64,000 nucleotides of DNA from DASUPK01 sp963848955 (GTDB lineage: Bacteria; Actinomycetota; Thermoleophilia; Solirubrobacterales; 70-9): assembly GCA_963848955.1 (NCBI GenBank), contig CAWKFQ010000007.1:10020-74019 (forward strand), in the 5' to 3' direction. A model generated the notes under the pieces. It searched no databases. It worked only from the letters and a program-made list of their open reading frames with translations, and was not told where the DNA came from. The translations under genes and the position numbers were made by a program. Positions 1 to 9,784 of the stretch are shown here, in pieces (the stretch's first letter is position 1; each line of letters begins with the position of its first letter).

Positions 1-1232
1 CTGGCGCAGGATCCCGGCGATGCTGATCGGGAGCCGCGCGATCCAGGGCATCGGCGCCGCGCTGATGATGCCGGCGACGCTGTCGATCATCACCCACACC
101 TTCCCCGCCGCTGAGCGAGGCAGGGCGATCGGGATCTGGGCCGGCGTCTCGGCCCTGGCTCTCTCGATCGGCCCGGTCATCGGCGGGTTCCTCACCGAGT
201 ACGTGAGCTGGCGGGCGATCTTCTTCATCAACCTTCCTGTCGCCGTCGGCGCCGTGGTCGCCACCGTCTTCGCGGTCGACCGAGTCGCGCGACGAGACCG
301 TAGATCGCCGGGTCGACTACCCGGGCATCATCACCCTCACAGCGGGCCTGACCGCCATCATCCTGGCGCTGATCGAGGGGAACAGCTGGGGCTGGGGCTC
401 GCCGCAGATCCTCTCCCTGCTGATCGGCGGTGCCATCGGCCTGGCCGTCTTCGTGGCGATCGAGCTGCGGGTGGCGGCGCCGATGGTGGAGTTCGGGCTC
501 TTCCGCACGCGCCAGTTCATCGGCTCCAACCTGATCGCGTTCATCATCACCTTCGCCATGATGGGGACCTTCTTCTTCATGGCGCTCTACATGCAGGACA
601 TCCTCGGCTACAGCGCGCTGGAGGCCGGGGTCAGGTTCCTGCCGACGACGTTGGTGATCGCGGTGATCGCGCCGATCTCCGGGAGGCTCGCGGATCGCCT
701 CGGGTCCCGCGACTCCGATGAGTGCGGGCCTGGCCGTCCTGGCCGTCTCGATGTTCATGTTCGCCGGCATCGACTACCAGCCACGACCTACAGCGGGCTC
801 CTGATCCCGTTCATCCTGATGGGGTTCGGGATCGCTCTGGTGATGTCGCCGATGTCGACCGCCGCGATGAACGCGGTCAGCGTGCAGAAGTCGGGCGTCG
901 CCTCCGGCGTCCTGCAGATGTCGCGGATGGTCGGAGCTTCAGTGGGAGTGGCGGCGACCGGGGCGATCTTCCAGTCCCAGCTCGGCAGCGGTTTCAACCC
1001 CGCGGCGCTGGCAACAGCCCCCGAGCAGGCACGCGCGACCTTCGTCGACGCGCTCGGCAGCGCGATGCTCCTGGCGGCGATCGTGGTGGTCGCGGGACTG
1101 GTCGTCTCCCTGACGCTGGTCCGACACGCTCGCGCGAAGCGGGTTGACTCACTCGGCGCCGCCGAGGAGGCCGCCCCCGCGGTCCCGATGGTGGCGGCGA
1201 CCGAGGAGCTCACCGAGGGACGTGCCGCCTAG
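1..1232 (+). CDS. MFS drug-efflux transporter (DHA2/EmrB-like), 5' partial, frameshifted
   Basis: The 3' part of a major facilitator superfamily exporter of the 14-helix DHA2 type; the start lies before the window. Visible family features are a GIGAALMMPA helix, a SWRAIFFINLP segment and repeated hydrophobic helices through LYMQDILGYSA. The reading frame breaks near 290, near 705 and near 782, yet the membrane segments continue in the new frame each time, so I read it as one gene with base errors. The TAG stop at 1230-1232 overlaps the stop of the convergent bioD gene by sharing CTAG. Substrate is not predictable. Confidence 0.8.
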
Positions 1233-1940
1233 GCCGCTCTCAACCTGCGCTCGGGCTCGCTGAGGCCGAGCGCAGGCCAGCGATCCGGCGAGGTCAGGTC
1301 GAGGTGGAAGAGCATCTCCACCGGGACTGAGCCGAGCTCGGCGATCGCCTCGCGGTTGGAGACCTCCAGCAGCGATGGCGCCTCGGGCCAGGGGTTGAGC
1401 ACGACCCTGCCGACCTGGAGGCCCGCGTCGCGCACTGCCTCGATCGTGAGCAGGGTGTGGTTGATCGTCCCGAGCCCGGGCGAGGCCGACGATCGTCACC
1501 GGCATGCCGAGGTCGCGCGCCAGGTCGCGGACCAGATAGTCCGTCGTCAGCGGCACCAGGAAGCCGCCGACGCCCTCGCAGATCAGCAGGTCAGCTCCCT
1601 CGGTGGCTTCAAGCGCGGCGCCGCGCAGCCGATCCGGATCGATCGGCTCGCTCGCCAGCTCTGCGCCGAGGTGCGGCGAGACGGGAGGGCCATAGCGATA
1701 CGGCGCGATCTCATCGTCCGCTTGGGACGATCCCGCCGCGAGCCGCAGGAGCACGTGGTCGGGCAGCTCGGCCGCGCACTCCCACGTCTCGGGCCGCAGC
1801 GGGTATTTGTCCAGGCCGCTTACCGCCGGCTTGAACACCGCCACCCGGGCTCCGGCCTTGTGCGCCGTGCGGGCGATCGCGGCGGCGACCACCGTCTTCC
1901 CGACCTCCGTGCCCGTGCCCGTGATGAACTCGCCGCGCAT
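1229..1940 (-). CDS. bioD: Dethiobiotin synthetase, frameshifted
   Basis: ATP-dependent ring closure of 7,8-diaminopelargonate to dethiobiotin in biotin synthesis. The N-terminus shows the P-loop GTGTEVGKT at about residues 6-14, and further on CEGVGGFLVPL, both typical of BioD. A one-base slip near 1485 moves the frame just before the PGLGTINHTLLT segment; the C-terminus then reads through LGLSEPERRLRAA to the stop at 1229. The ATG at 1940 lies one base after the bioF stop, so translation is probably coupled. Combined length about 236 residues fits the family. Confidence 0.88.
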
Positions 1941-1941
1941 C

Positions 1942-3150
1942 TCAGGCTGCCTCGCGCAGCGGGGTAGCGACCACCTTGCGGCTGGTCCGCGATGTGAGGC
2001 CAAGGTCCCGTGCCGCTTCCCCGATCAGCCTTGCCGCGTGCCGCAGATCGGCGACCCGGTGGGTCGCCATCGTCGTCAGACGCAGGCGGCAGGTTCCGGG
2101 CGGGACCGTGGGCGGCCGGATCGCCTGCGCGAAGACGCCCTCGGCCAGCAGGCGCTCGCAGAGGGCCATCGCGTCGTCGGCCTCGCCGATCACGAGCGGC
2201 ACGATCTGCGTCTCGGACCCGATCGGCTCGAGTCCCTCGGAGCGCAGTCCCTCGCGGAGGGCCGCCGCGTTTGCTCGCAGGCGCTCGACGCGCTCGGGTC
2301 GGTCGGCAAGCAGCTCGAGCGCCGCCCGAGCGGCGGCGACGGAGGCGGGAGGCGGGGCGGTCGAGAAGATGAACGGCCGCGCGGAGTTGATGAGGAAATC
2401 CACCAGCTCACGCGAGCCGCAGACGTAGGCGCCGTAGCCGCCGAGCGCCTTGCCGAGCGTGCCGACGATCACGTCGACCTCGTCGCTGACTCCGGCCGCG
2501 GCGACCGAGCCGCGCCCGCCGGGTCCGATGCAGCCGGTGGCGTGGGCCTCATCGACGAGCAGGCGGCAGCCGTGGCGCCCAGCGAGGTCCGCGAGCTCCG
2601 GCAGTGGGGCGATGTCCCCGTCCATCGAGAAGACGCCGTCGGTGACGATCAGCGCGGCGCGTCCCGCCGCTCGTCGCAGGCCCCACTCGAGATGCTCGGT
2701 GTCGGCATGCCGATAGACGAAGGTCTCCGCCCTCGCCAGCCGGCAGCCGTCGATGATGCTCGCGTGGTTGAGCTCGTCCGAGAACACGACCTCCCCCCGC
2801 TGCGCGAGCGCCGCGATCGCGCCCACATTGGCGAGATAGCCCGACCCGAACAGCAGGGCCGCCTCGGTTCCCTTGAACTCGGCCAGCCGGGACTCGAGCT
2901 CCGCATGGATGCTCATCGACCCGGAGATCAGCCGCGAGGCGCCCGCGCTGGTCCCGAGGCTGAGTGCCGCGTCGGCCGCCGCGCGCCGCAGGCGGGGATG
3001 GTCGGCCAGGCCCAGGTAGTTGTTCGAGCACAGCAGCAGCACAGGCCGGCCGTCGAGCACCACCTCGGGACCCTGCGGCCCCTCTATCACCCGAAGGCGG
3101 CGGCGCAGCCCGCTCGACTCGAGCTCGGCGAGGCGCTCGCTGATCTCCAT
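1942..3150 (-). CDS. bioF: 8-amino-7-oxononanoate synthase
   Basis: PLP enzyme that condenses pimeloyl thioester with alanine, the first ring-forming step of biotin synthesis. It has the PLP-lysine motif TLGKALGGYGAY near residue 240, the DEAHATG motif and LCSNNYLGLADHP near the N-terminus. I chose the ATG at 3150 (MEISERLAEL), giving about 402 residues, rather than an upstream in-frame start that would translate the hairpin repeat. In this choice the whole gap to bioB is the 43-base repeat, whose 3' arm carries GAGGAG about 11 bases before the ATG. It lies in the bioB-bioF-bioD order; no bioA is in the window. Confidence 0.93.
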   Translation of the reverse strand: MEISERLAELESSGLRRRLRVIEGPQGPEVVLDGRPVLLLCSNNYLGLADHPRLRRAAADAALSLGTSAGASRLISGSMSIHAELESRLAEFKGTEAALLFGSGYLANVGAIAALAQRGEVVFSDELNHASIIDGCRLARAETFVYRHADTEHLEWGLRRAAGRAALIVTDGVFSMDGDIAPLPELADLAGRHGCRLLVDEAHATGCIGPGGRGSVAAAGVSDEVDVIVGTLGKALGGYGAYVCGSRELVDFLINSARPFIFSTAPPPASVAAARAALELLADRPERVERLRANAAALREGLRSEGLEPIGSETQIVPLVIGEADDAMALCERLLAEGVFAQAIRPPTVPPGTCRLRLTTMATHRVADLRHAARLIGEAARDLGLTSRTSRKVVATPLREAA

Positions 3151-3153
3151 CAA

Positions 3154-3196
3154 ACGGGTTGCTCCTCGGCTTCGCCTGCGGAGCACCCTCGCATCA
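3154..3196 (-). repeat. Hairpin repeat, copy A (long-loop form)
   Basis: Read on the minus strand: flank TGCGA, left arm GGGTGCTCC, a 14-base loop that itself holds GGC-GAA-GCC, right arm GGAGCAACCC with one bulged A, then GT. It fills the gap between the bioB stop (TGA at 3194-3196) and the bioF ATG. It is identical over 43 bases to copy F at 46145-46187. The right arm includes GAGGAG, which could act as the bioF ribosome binding site and would be hidden when the hairpin forms (inference). Confidence 0.85.
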
Positions 3197-4363
3197 ATCG
3201 CCCCAGCCGGCGGGCTGGGGCTCCCCGACACCGACGTCGGAGGGGCGCTCCGGGTAGGCGGGAGGCTTGCCCTTCTTCTTGATCACCCGGAGCTGCGTCG
3301 AGGGATCCCAGAAGTTGGCGTCGGCCTGGTTGTCGATCAGATCGTCGATGGGGGTGGCGGGGGTCTCGCCTTCCAGCCATCCCGAGCGGTTATCGGGCCG
3401 AGGGTTGGCTCCGTTGTCCGGCTGCCGCGTGACGTTCAGGCCCAGCTCCTCGAACATCTCCCGGTCCTCCGCGGGCTCGACGCCGAGGGTGGTCAGGAAG
3501 TTGCCCATCATCACGCCGTTCAGGCCGGCCTTCACCGCCAGCGGCGCGAGTTCCTGGAGGTTCTCGACGCGCCCCCCGCAGAGCCGGAAGAGGGCGTCCG
3601 GCAGGATCAGCCGGAAGATCGCGACCCACTTCACGACATCCCAGGGGTCCATCAGCTCGCGCTCGCCGAACTTCGTCCCGGTGCGTGGGTTGAGCAGGTT
3701 GATCGGCACCGAGTCGGGGTTGATCTCGGCGAGCTCGAAGGCCATCTCGACCCGCTGTCGCGGCGACTCGCCCAGGTTGAGGATGCCCCCGACGCAGGTC
3801 TCAAGGCCCGCCTCCTTGACGGCGTCGATGGTGCGCAGCCGGCCCTCATAGCGGACGGTGGTGGAGACCTCGGGGTAATAGGAGCGCGACGCCTCGACGT
3901 TGTGGTGGACCCGTTGAATGCCGGCTTCCTTGAGCTGCCGGGCGCGGTCGACGGACATGTGCCCGATCGAGGCGCAGCGCTTCAGGTTGGTCTGCTCGGA
4001 GACCAGCCGGGCCCCCTCGAGGATCTTCGCGAAGTCGCGCTTGGAGAGCCCCTGGCCCTGGGTGACCATGCAGAAGCGGTGGGCGCCCGCGGCCTCGGCC
4101 GCCTTCGCGTGCTCGAGGATCTGGTCGGGCTCCATCATCGCGTGCATGGGCGTGTCGGCCTCGGCGTAGCGGGACTGGGCGCAGAAGCCGCAGTCCTCGG
4201 CGCAGCCGCCCGACTTCGCGTTCACCAGCGAGCACATGTCGGTGGAGTCGCCGAAGCGGTCCTGACGGACCTCCCAGGCGCGCTCGACGAGCGCACCGAT
4301 CTCCTCGTGGTCCGTGAGGGCGCCGAGCTCGAGCGCCTCGTCGAAGCCGATCAGCGGCGGCAC
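3194..4363 (-). CDS. bioB: Biotin synthase
   Basis: Radical-SAM enzyme that inserts sulfur into dethiobiotin. The CxxxCxxC iron-sulfur motif is present within GGCAEDCGFCAQSRY, and the later NLLNPRTGT segment is typical of BioB. Start is GTG at 4363. The protein is 389 residues, some 40 longer than E. coli BioB, because of a charged C-terminal tail (NFWDPSTQLRVIKKKGKPPAYP). First gene of the bioB-bioF-bioD set; a 25-base inverted repeat lies just upstream. The stop codon overlaps the edge of repeat copy A. Confidence 0.95.
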   Translation of the reverse strand: MPPLIGFDEALELGALTDHEEIGALVERAWEVRQDRFGDSTDMCSLVNAKSGGCAEDCGFCAQSRYAEADTPMHAMMEPDQILEHAKAAEAAGAHRFCMVTQGQGLSKRDFAKILEGARLVSEQTNLKRCASIGHMSVDRARQLKEAGIQRVHHNVEASRSYYPEVSTTVRYEGRLRTIDAVKEAGLETCVGGILNLGESPRQRVEMAFELAEINPDSVPINLLNPRTGTKFGERELMDPWDVVKWVAIFRLILPDALFRLCGGRVENLQELAPLAVKAGLNGVMMGNFLTTLGVEPAEDREMFEELGLNVTRQPDNGANPRPDNRSGWLEGETPATPIDDLIDNQADANFWDPSTQLRVIKKKGKPPAYPERPSDVGVGEPQPAGWGD

Positions 4364-4376
4364 ACGGTCAATCTAT

Positions 4377-4401
4377 GAAGCCGGCCGGACGATCCGGCTT
4401 C
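4377..4401 (-). terminator. GC-rich inverted repeat between cupin gene and bioB
   Basis: GAAGCC and GGCTTC arms enclose a 13-base centre that can extend the stem by GG/CC. It lies after the cupin gene and only 14 bases before the bioB GTG, without a T tract. It could end the upstream message or act as a leader hairpin for bioB. Structure is seen; function is inference. Confidence 0.35.
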
Positions 4402-4435
4402 GCCTTCAGCGGCGGCCACAAACACCGCCCCCGGA

Positions 4436-4819
4436 TCAATCCCAGGAAAAGTCCTGGACGACCTCCGAGTCGCCCTCGGCCCTGGGGCTGAACACGAGCA
4501 GCACGAGATCGTCGTCCCCGGCCTCGAACGCGCGGATCACGCTCGGGGCGATCCGGATCGCGTCGAGGGGGCCGACGTCCTCCAGCTCGTCGTCGAGCTT
4601 CACCCGGCCGCCCCCGGAGATGACCACGTAGATCTCCTCCATCTCTCCGTGCTTGTGCGCGAAGGGCTGGCGCTGCCCGGCCTTGATCACCTGGTAGGAG
4701 ATGCCGCTCGTCTCGGACTCCAGGTCCTCGTGCGCGAAGCGTGCCTCCAGAGAGTCGGAGAGCCCGGCCTCCGCAGCCACATCCTTGGCCTCACGGAGGT
4801 TCTTGATCGTGTAATCCAC
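4436..4819 (-). CDS. Single-domain cupin protein
   Basis: A 127-residue protein with one cupin barrel: HKHGEMEEIYVVISGGG gives the first metal-binding motif (His, His, Glu) and the second motif region is near RAFEAGDDDLVLLVFSPR. No further domain or signal peptide. Such proteins bind metal and small ligands, but substrate cannot be told. It sits between the M1 peptidase and the biotin genes on the same strand; the gap to bioB holds an inverted repeat. The start is a GTG. Confidence 0.8.
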   Translation of the reverse strand: MDYTIKNLREAKDVAAEAGLSDSLEARFAHEDLESETSGISYQVIKAGQRQPFAHKHGEMEEIYVVISGGGRVKLDDELEDVGPLDAIRIAPSVIRAFEAGDDDLVLLVFSPRAEGDSEVVQDFSWD

Positions 4820-4840
4820 GTAGCGGAACCTACCCGACGA

Positions 4841-6384
4841 TCAGTAGCGTCCGATCGCCAGCCGCTCCCGCAACTCGTTCAACCAGCTCGCGTCCGGCGC
4901 CGTGGCGCGGGCCCTGGCGGCCTCGGCTGCGGGCAGGTTCGGGCCTGCCGGCCGTGAACAGCCAGGTGTCGAACAGGTCATCGAGCTGCTGGCCGCTGAC
5001 CTGCTCGGCGAACGCGATGAACTCCGGCGTCGTGCCGTTGCCACCGCTCTTGCTCGCCGCCCAGCCGCGGAGGATCGCGAAGAAGGCGTCATCACCGACG
5101 CGCTCGCGAAGCGCCTGCAGCGTCATCGCTCCCCGGACGTATTGCGACTCGCCGAACAGGTCGTCGATTCCCGGATCCGCGACGACGACCTGCCAGAACG
5201 GGTCGTCGGCGGGAATCGCCTCGTAGGTCGTTCGGAAGGTCTCCGCCGGCGTCGCCTTGCCGACGTGCTCGTCCCAGAGCCACTCGGCGTAGGTGGCGAA
5301 TCCCTCGTTCAGCCAGATGTCCTGCCAGCGACCGACCGCCACGTCGTCGCCGTACCACTGGTGGGCGAGCTCATGGACCACGACGAAGTCGCCGTTTACC
5401 GGATTGCCATCGTCATCGAGCCAGAACAGCTTCGAATAGACCGGTCGGGTCTGGGTCTCCAGCGCGAAGAACAGATCGTCCTGGTTCGGGCACGATCCCG
5501 CCGACCGTCTTGAACGGGTAGGGCCCGAACGCGGCGGAGAGCATGTCCAGAATCTCGCCCTGGCGGGCCATCGAATCCTCGATCTCGGCTCGCAATCCGC
5601 CGGTGATCTGGGAGGAGATCGCGTCGTAGCTCGGCAGCCCCGCCTGGGTCCGCTCGGTCACGTCCCACTGCCCGATGTCGATCGTCGCCAGATACGAGGC
5701 CATCGGCTCGTTGGCGCGCCAGCTCCAGGTCGTCTTGCCGCCCTTCTTCTTGATTCCTCGCAGGAAGCCGTTCGCGGCGACCTCGTAGCCCTTCGGCACC
5801 GTGACGTCGAAGGCGTAGGAGGCCTTGTCCAGCGGGTGGTCGTTGACCGGGTACCAGCCGGCTGCGACCTCCGGCTGACCGGCGACCGTGGCGCCCTCGG
5901 GGGTCGCCATGAAGCCGGTGCGGACTCCGGGGAACCCCGGAATCATGAACTCCTGCGGGACGCCGGCGTACTTGACGGTGACCCGGAAAGCCTTGCCCTT
6001 CTTCAGGTCGTCGCGCGGGACCACGGTCAGCTCCTGGCCGCTGCGAGACCAGCCGGCCCGATCGCCGTTGACCTTGATTTGGTGCACGTCCATGCCGACG
6101 AAGTCGAAGTTGAAGCTGCAGAGTCGCTGCGTAGAGCGCGCGAGCACCGTCGCCTTGCCGTCGAGCCGGTCAGTGGCCGGGTCGTACGCGACCTTGAGCT
6201 TGTAGCGGCCGACGTCGTAGCCGCCGTTCCCGTAGGTCGGGTAGTAGGTGTCGCCGATTCCTGGTGCGCCTGCGCAGTTAGGCGCCGCTCCAGCGGACGC
6301 CGGGATGGCTGCCGGGAGCAATGCCGCACCCAACACCACGAGACCGAGCGCCCACATCTTCCGTGTGGTCAATTCCTTCATCAT
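4841..6384 (-). CDS. Secreted M1-family zinc metallopeptidase, frameshifted
   Basis: An exported aminopeptidase-N-like enzyme. Sequence shows a signal peptide (charged MMKELTTRK, then a hydrophobic stretch ending near ASAGAA), a beta-rich N-domain, the zinc site HELAHQWYGD and the third ligand in NEGFATYAEW, exactly the HExxH-18-E pattern. Slips near 5490 and near 4945 break the frame; the ends join as one protein of about 510 residues. The ATG pair at 6379-6384 follows an AGGAGG ribosome site at good spacing, which fixes the start. Probably lacks the long C-terminal domain of cytosolic family members. Confidence 0.85.
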
Positions 6385-6473
6385 CGTTCCTCCTGTAAGC
6401 CGCCCCACGACGGCACGCTGATGAGGTCCTCCGCTAACGGCGCCCTACCCGCCGCGTTTCGACGCTAAACCGC

Positions 6474-7556
6474 TCAGGCGGCTTCGCGCATCGCCTCGAC
6501 CTCGCGGGCCTCGGCGAGACGGTTGAGGCCCTTCTCCTCGAGCTGCTTGACCTCGCTCGGCTTCAGCTCGAGGCGGCGGCCGGTCTCGCGGAGCGGGGTG
6601 GGCTCGTCGCCGTTGATGCCGTAGCGCAGCTGGATCACCTTGCGCTCGTCCTCGGGCAGGTCTTCGACTGCGCGTCGAATCGCCTGGTCGCGGAAGCTGA
6701 GGGCGACCTCCTCGGACGGCCCGACGCGCTCGTCCTGGACGAACTCGCCCATCGATGAGCCGTCCTCCTCGCCGACGGGCCGGTCGAGGCTGGTCACCAC
6801 CCGGGTCAGGTCGCGGATCTCCTCGACCTGCGCAGGCTCCAGCTCGGCCTCCTTGGCGATCTCCTCGGTGGTCGGGTCGCGGCCGAGCTTCGTCGCCAGC
6901 TCGCGCTCGGTCCGCATCACCTTGCGCTCGCGCTGGGCGACCTGGTTCGGCACCCGGATCGTGCGCTCCTTGGACTCGAGCGCCCGCTGGATCGCCTGGC
7001 GGATCCAGAAGGTCGCGTAGGTCGAGAACTTGTAGCCCTTGCGCCAATCGAACTTCTCGGCGGCGCGGATCAGGCCGAGGATTCCTTCCTGGATCAGATC
7101 CAGCAGGTTGAGGTCCTGGCGCATGTAGCGGCGGGCGTTCGAGACGACCAGCCGAGGTTCGAGTTGATCAGCCGCTCCTTGGCCTCGAGGTCGCCTCGCT
7201 CGATCGCGCTGGGCGAGATCGATCTCCTCCTCCTTGGTGAGCAGCGGGTAGCGGCGCATCTCGTTGAAGAAGAGCTGCAGAGCGTCGGTGGTCTGCTCGG
7301 CGAGCTCGCCGTTCTTGTACCCGGCGGGCTGGTCGGCGTCGCGTCCGCAGTCGTCCTCGATCGGGAGGCCGGCGGCCTCGATCCGCTCATGCACCTGATC
7401 GCCCTCTTCTTCCGAGAGGTTCAGCTCCTGCACCAACGAGTCGACGTCCGAGAGGTCGACGCAGTCCGCGGGACGACCGGCCTCGATCAGGGCCTGGACC
7501 CGCTCCTCGACGGCTGGGTCGAGCTCAACTGCTGTTGCTTCCATTTCCTCAGCCAT
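6474..7556 (-). CDS. Primary-type sigma-70 factor (RpoD/SigA-like)
   Basis: RNA polymerase sigma subunit. A short acidic region 1.1-like N-terminus is followed by region 1.2/2 (NEMRRYPLLTKEEEIDLAQR), 2.3-2.4 (FSTYATFWIRQAIQRAL), region 3, and region 4 (EDLPEDERKVIQLRYGING then the helix-turn-helix LRETGRRLELKPSEVKQLEEK). Two nearby slips, near 7207 and 7153, cancel each other and scramble about 18 residues that should read IERGDLEAKERLINSNLRLVV. The ATG at 7556 has GAGG five bases upstream. About 360 residues; group 1 versus group 2 cannot be settled here. Confidence 0.9.
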   Translation of the reverse strand: MAEEMEATAVELDPAVEERVQALIEAGRPADCVDLSDVDSLVQELNLSEEEGDQVHERIEAAGLPIEDDCGRDADQPAGYKNGELAEQTTDALQLFFNEMRRYPLLTKEEEIDLAQRDRARRPRGQGAADQLEPRLVVSNARRYMRQDLNLLDLIQEGILGLIRAAEKFDWRKGYKFSTYATFWIRQAIQRALESKERTIRVPNQVAQRERKVMRTERELATKLGRDPTTEEIAKEAELEPAQVEEIRDLTRVVTSLDRPVGEEDGSSMGEFVQDERVGPSEEVALSFRDQAIRRAVEDLPEDERKVIQLRYGINGDEPTPLRETGRRLELKPSEVKQLEEKGLNRLAEAREVEAMREAA

Positions 7557-7596
7557 GGTTGCCTCTACATAGAGTCGCAAAACAAGGCTCGCTACT

Positions 7597-9784
7597 GTGT
7601 TCCGGGTGCGCAGACTCGCATCTGTAGTCGCCGGTCGGCGTGGCAAGTGGCTCGTGCTGGCGATCTGGCTGATCGCCGCTTTTGCCCTGTTCCCGGTCGG
7701 ATCGAAGCTGTCGGACGTCACCACCGACGACACGGTGTCCTTCCTGCCGGCAAGCGCCGAGTCCACGGAGGTGGTCCGGGCGCAGGACCGCGACTTCCAG
7801 CAGGGCGAGACCGACACGGCGATCGTGGTCTACAAGCGCGCCGGCGGGCTGACGGCGGCCGACAAGCAGAAGATCCTGGCCGACCAGCGGGCGATCAACG
7901 AGGCCGGCAGCGCGAAGATCAACGTCGTCGGCCCGCAACAGATTCCGTTCACCCCCGGAGCGCCGGCGAGCCTCGTCTCCAAGAACGGCGACGTCGCCAC
8001 GGCGATCTACACGACGCCCACCGACTTCGAGAAGGAGGCGGACTGGGGGAAGGCGATCCGGGACATCACCCACGAGCGACACCCGGGGCATGCAGGTCTT
8101 CGTCACCGGTGGTGTCGGCTTCGCAACCGACGCCCACGAGGTCTTCAACAGCATCGACACGAAGCTGCTGCTGGCGACCGTCCTGCTGGTCCTCGTCCTC
8201 CTGGGAGCGATCTACCGGTCGGTCCTGGTGGCGCTCAGCCCCCTGATCGTCGTCTTCTTCGCCTACACGATCACCCAGGCGCTCGTCTACGCGCTGGCGA
8301 AATCGGGCGCGACGGTTTCCTCCAACAGCACGAGCATCCTGATCGTCCTCATGTTCGGGGTGGGGACCGACTACTGCCTCTTACTCGTCTCCCGTTACCG
8401 AGAGGAGCTGCGGCGGACCGAGGACAAGCACGAGGCGATGGGGCGCGCCCTGCGGCGGGCCGGGCCCGCGATCTTCGCCAGCGGCATGACGGTGACGCTC
8501 GCGATGCTCACCCTGGCGCTCGCCGACAACAAGAACACCAGCTCCCTCGGCCCCGTGGCGGCGATTTCGGTCTTCATGGCGATGATCGCCGGCCTGACCT
8601 TGCTCCCAACGCTGCTGACGATCTTCGGCCGCAGGGGGTTCTGGCCGCGTCGCGCCGTGGTCGCCTACGACCCCCAGCATCCTTCGATGGGCGGCCAGGG
8701 CCCGTGGCGCCGGTTCGGCGACTGGGTGCTGAAGCGGCCGGTGGCTGCCCTGATCACCACGGTCGCCCTCTTCATCGCGGGAGCGTTCGGCCTGCTGGCC
8801 TACAAGGTCGACTACTCGACCACCAGCTTCTTCAAGCACTCGGTGGAGGCGGTCGAGGGGTTCGACGTCCTGGAGGCCTCCTTCCCAGCGGGCACCCTGG
8901 CGCCGACCACCGTCCTGGTGGAAAGCGAGAGCGGACCCGTCACGCCGGCTGACATCTCGGAGGTCGAGAACCGGTTGCGGGGGGTCAACGGCGTCGCCAC
9001 GGCCACCGACACGGGGGTGCGATCGACCAACGGTCAGATCGGGGAGGTGGACGCCGTTCTCAGCTCGGACCCGCTCGACAAGTCGGGCCTGAACGTCGTG
9101 CCTCGCATGAGAGACGCCGTAGCGGACCTGCCCGGCGGCGTCACGGCCCTGGTTGGAGGGACCAGCGCCATCAACTACGACGTCGACCAGGCGAACCAGC
9201 GGGACATCGAGATCATCGTCCCCCTGGCGCTCCTGGTGATGGCGGTGATCCTGGCGATCCTGCTGCAGGCGCTGGTCGCACCGCTCGTGCTCCTGCTCAG
9301 CGTCGTCCTGTCATTCGCCTGCTCGCTCGGAATCTCAATCCTGATCATCCGCTTCGTCGTCGGGGACGCCGGATTCGATTCCTCGATTCCGCTCTTCGCG
9401 TTCATCTTCCTGGTCGCGCTGGGGATCGACTACACGATCTTCCTGATGGCCCGCGTTCGAGAGGAGGCCCGCACGCACGGCACACGCGAGGGCATGCTCC
9501 GGGCGCTCGCCGCCACGGGCGGGGTGATCACGAGCGCCGGGATCATCCTCGCGGGCACGTTCTCGGTGCTGATGACGCTCCCGGTGAGCTTCACCTTCGA
9601 CCTGGGGCTGATGGTCGCCCTCGGGATCCTGCTCGACACGTTCATCGTGCGGACGATCATGGTGCCGGCCGCGGTCGAGGTGATCGGCGACAAGATCTGG
9701 TGGCCCTCGACCGCCAGGGCCGGAGGTCGCCTCCGCGAGGAGACCGGCGAGCATCAGCTGCCCGAGCCTGCCGAGGCCGGTTAG
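7597..9784 (+). CDS. MMPL-family RND transporter, frameshifted
   Basis: Twelve-helix exporter of the MmpL type: two repeats, each a large outside loop after the first helix and a cluster of five helices. The proton-relay motifs GVGTDY (first half) and GIDYTIF (second half) are present. The frame slips near 8085, just before the GMQVFVTG segment. Start GTG 7597 is divergent from the sigma gene with a 40-base gap. The stop TAG (9782-9784) overlaps the stop of the convergent gene. In actinomycetes such proteins export lipids or drugs; the cargo is unknown. Confidence 0.85.

Noticed and set aside
1807..3282. Long open frames on the strand opposite bioF, bioB, MFS and metH
   Set aside because: They have no family motifs, are rich in Arg, Gly, Ala and Pro, and follow codon-position GC bias of the real genes on the other strand.
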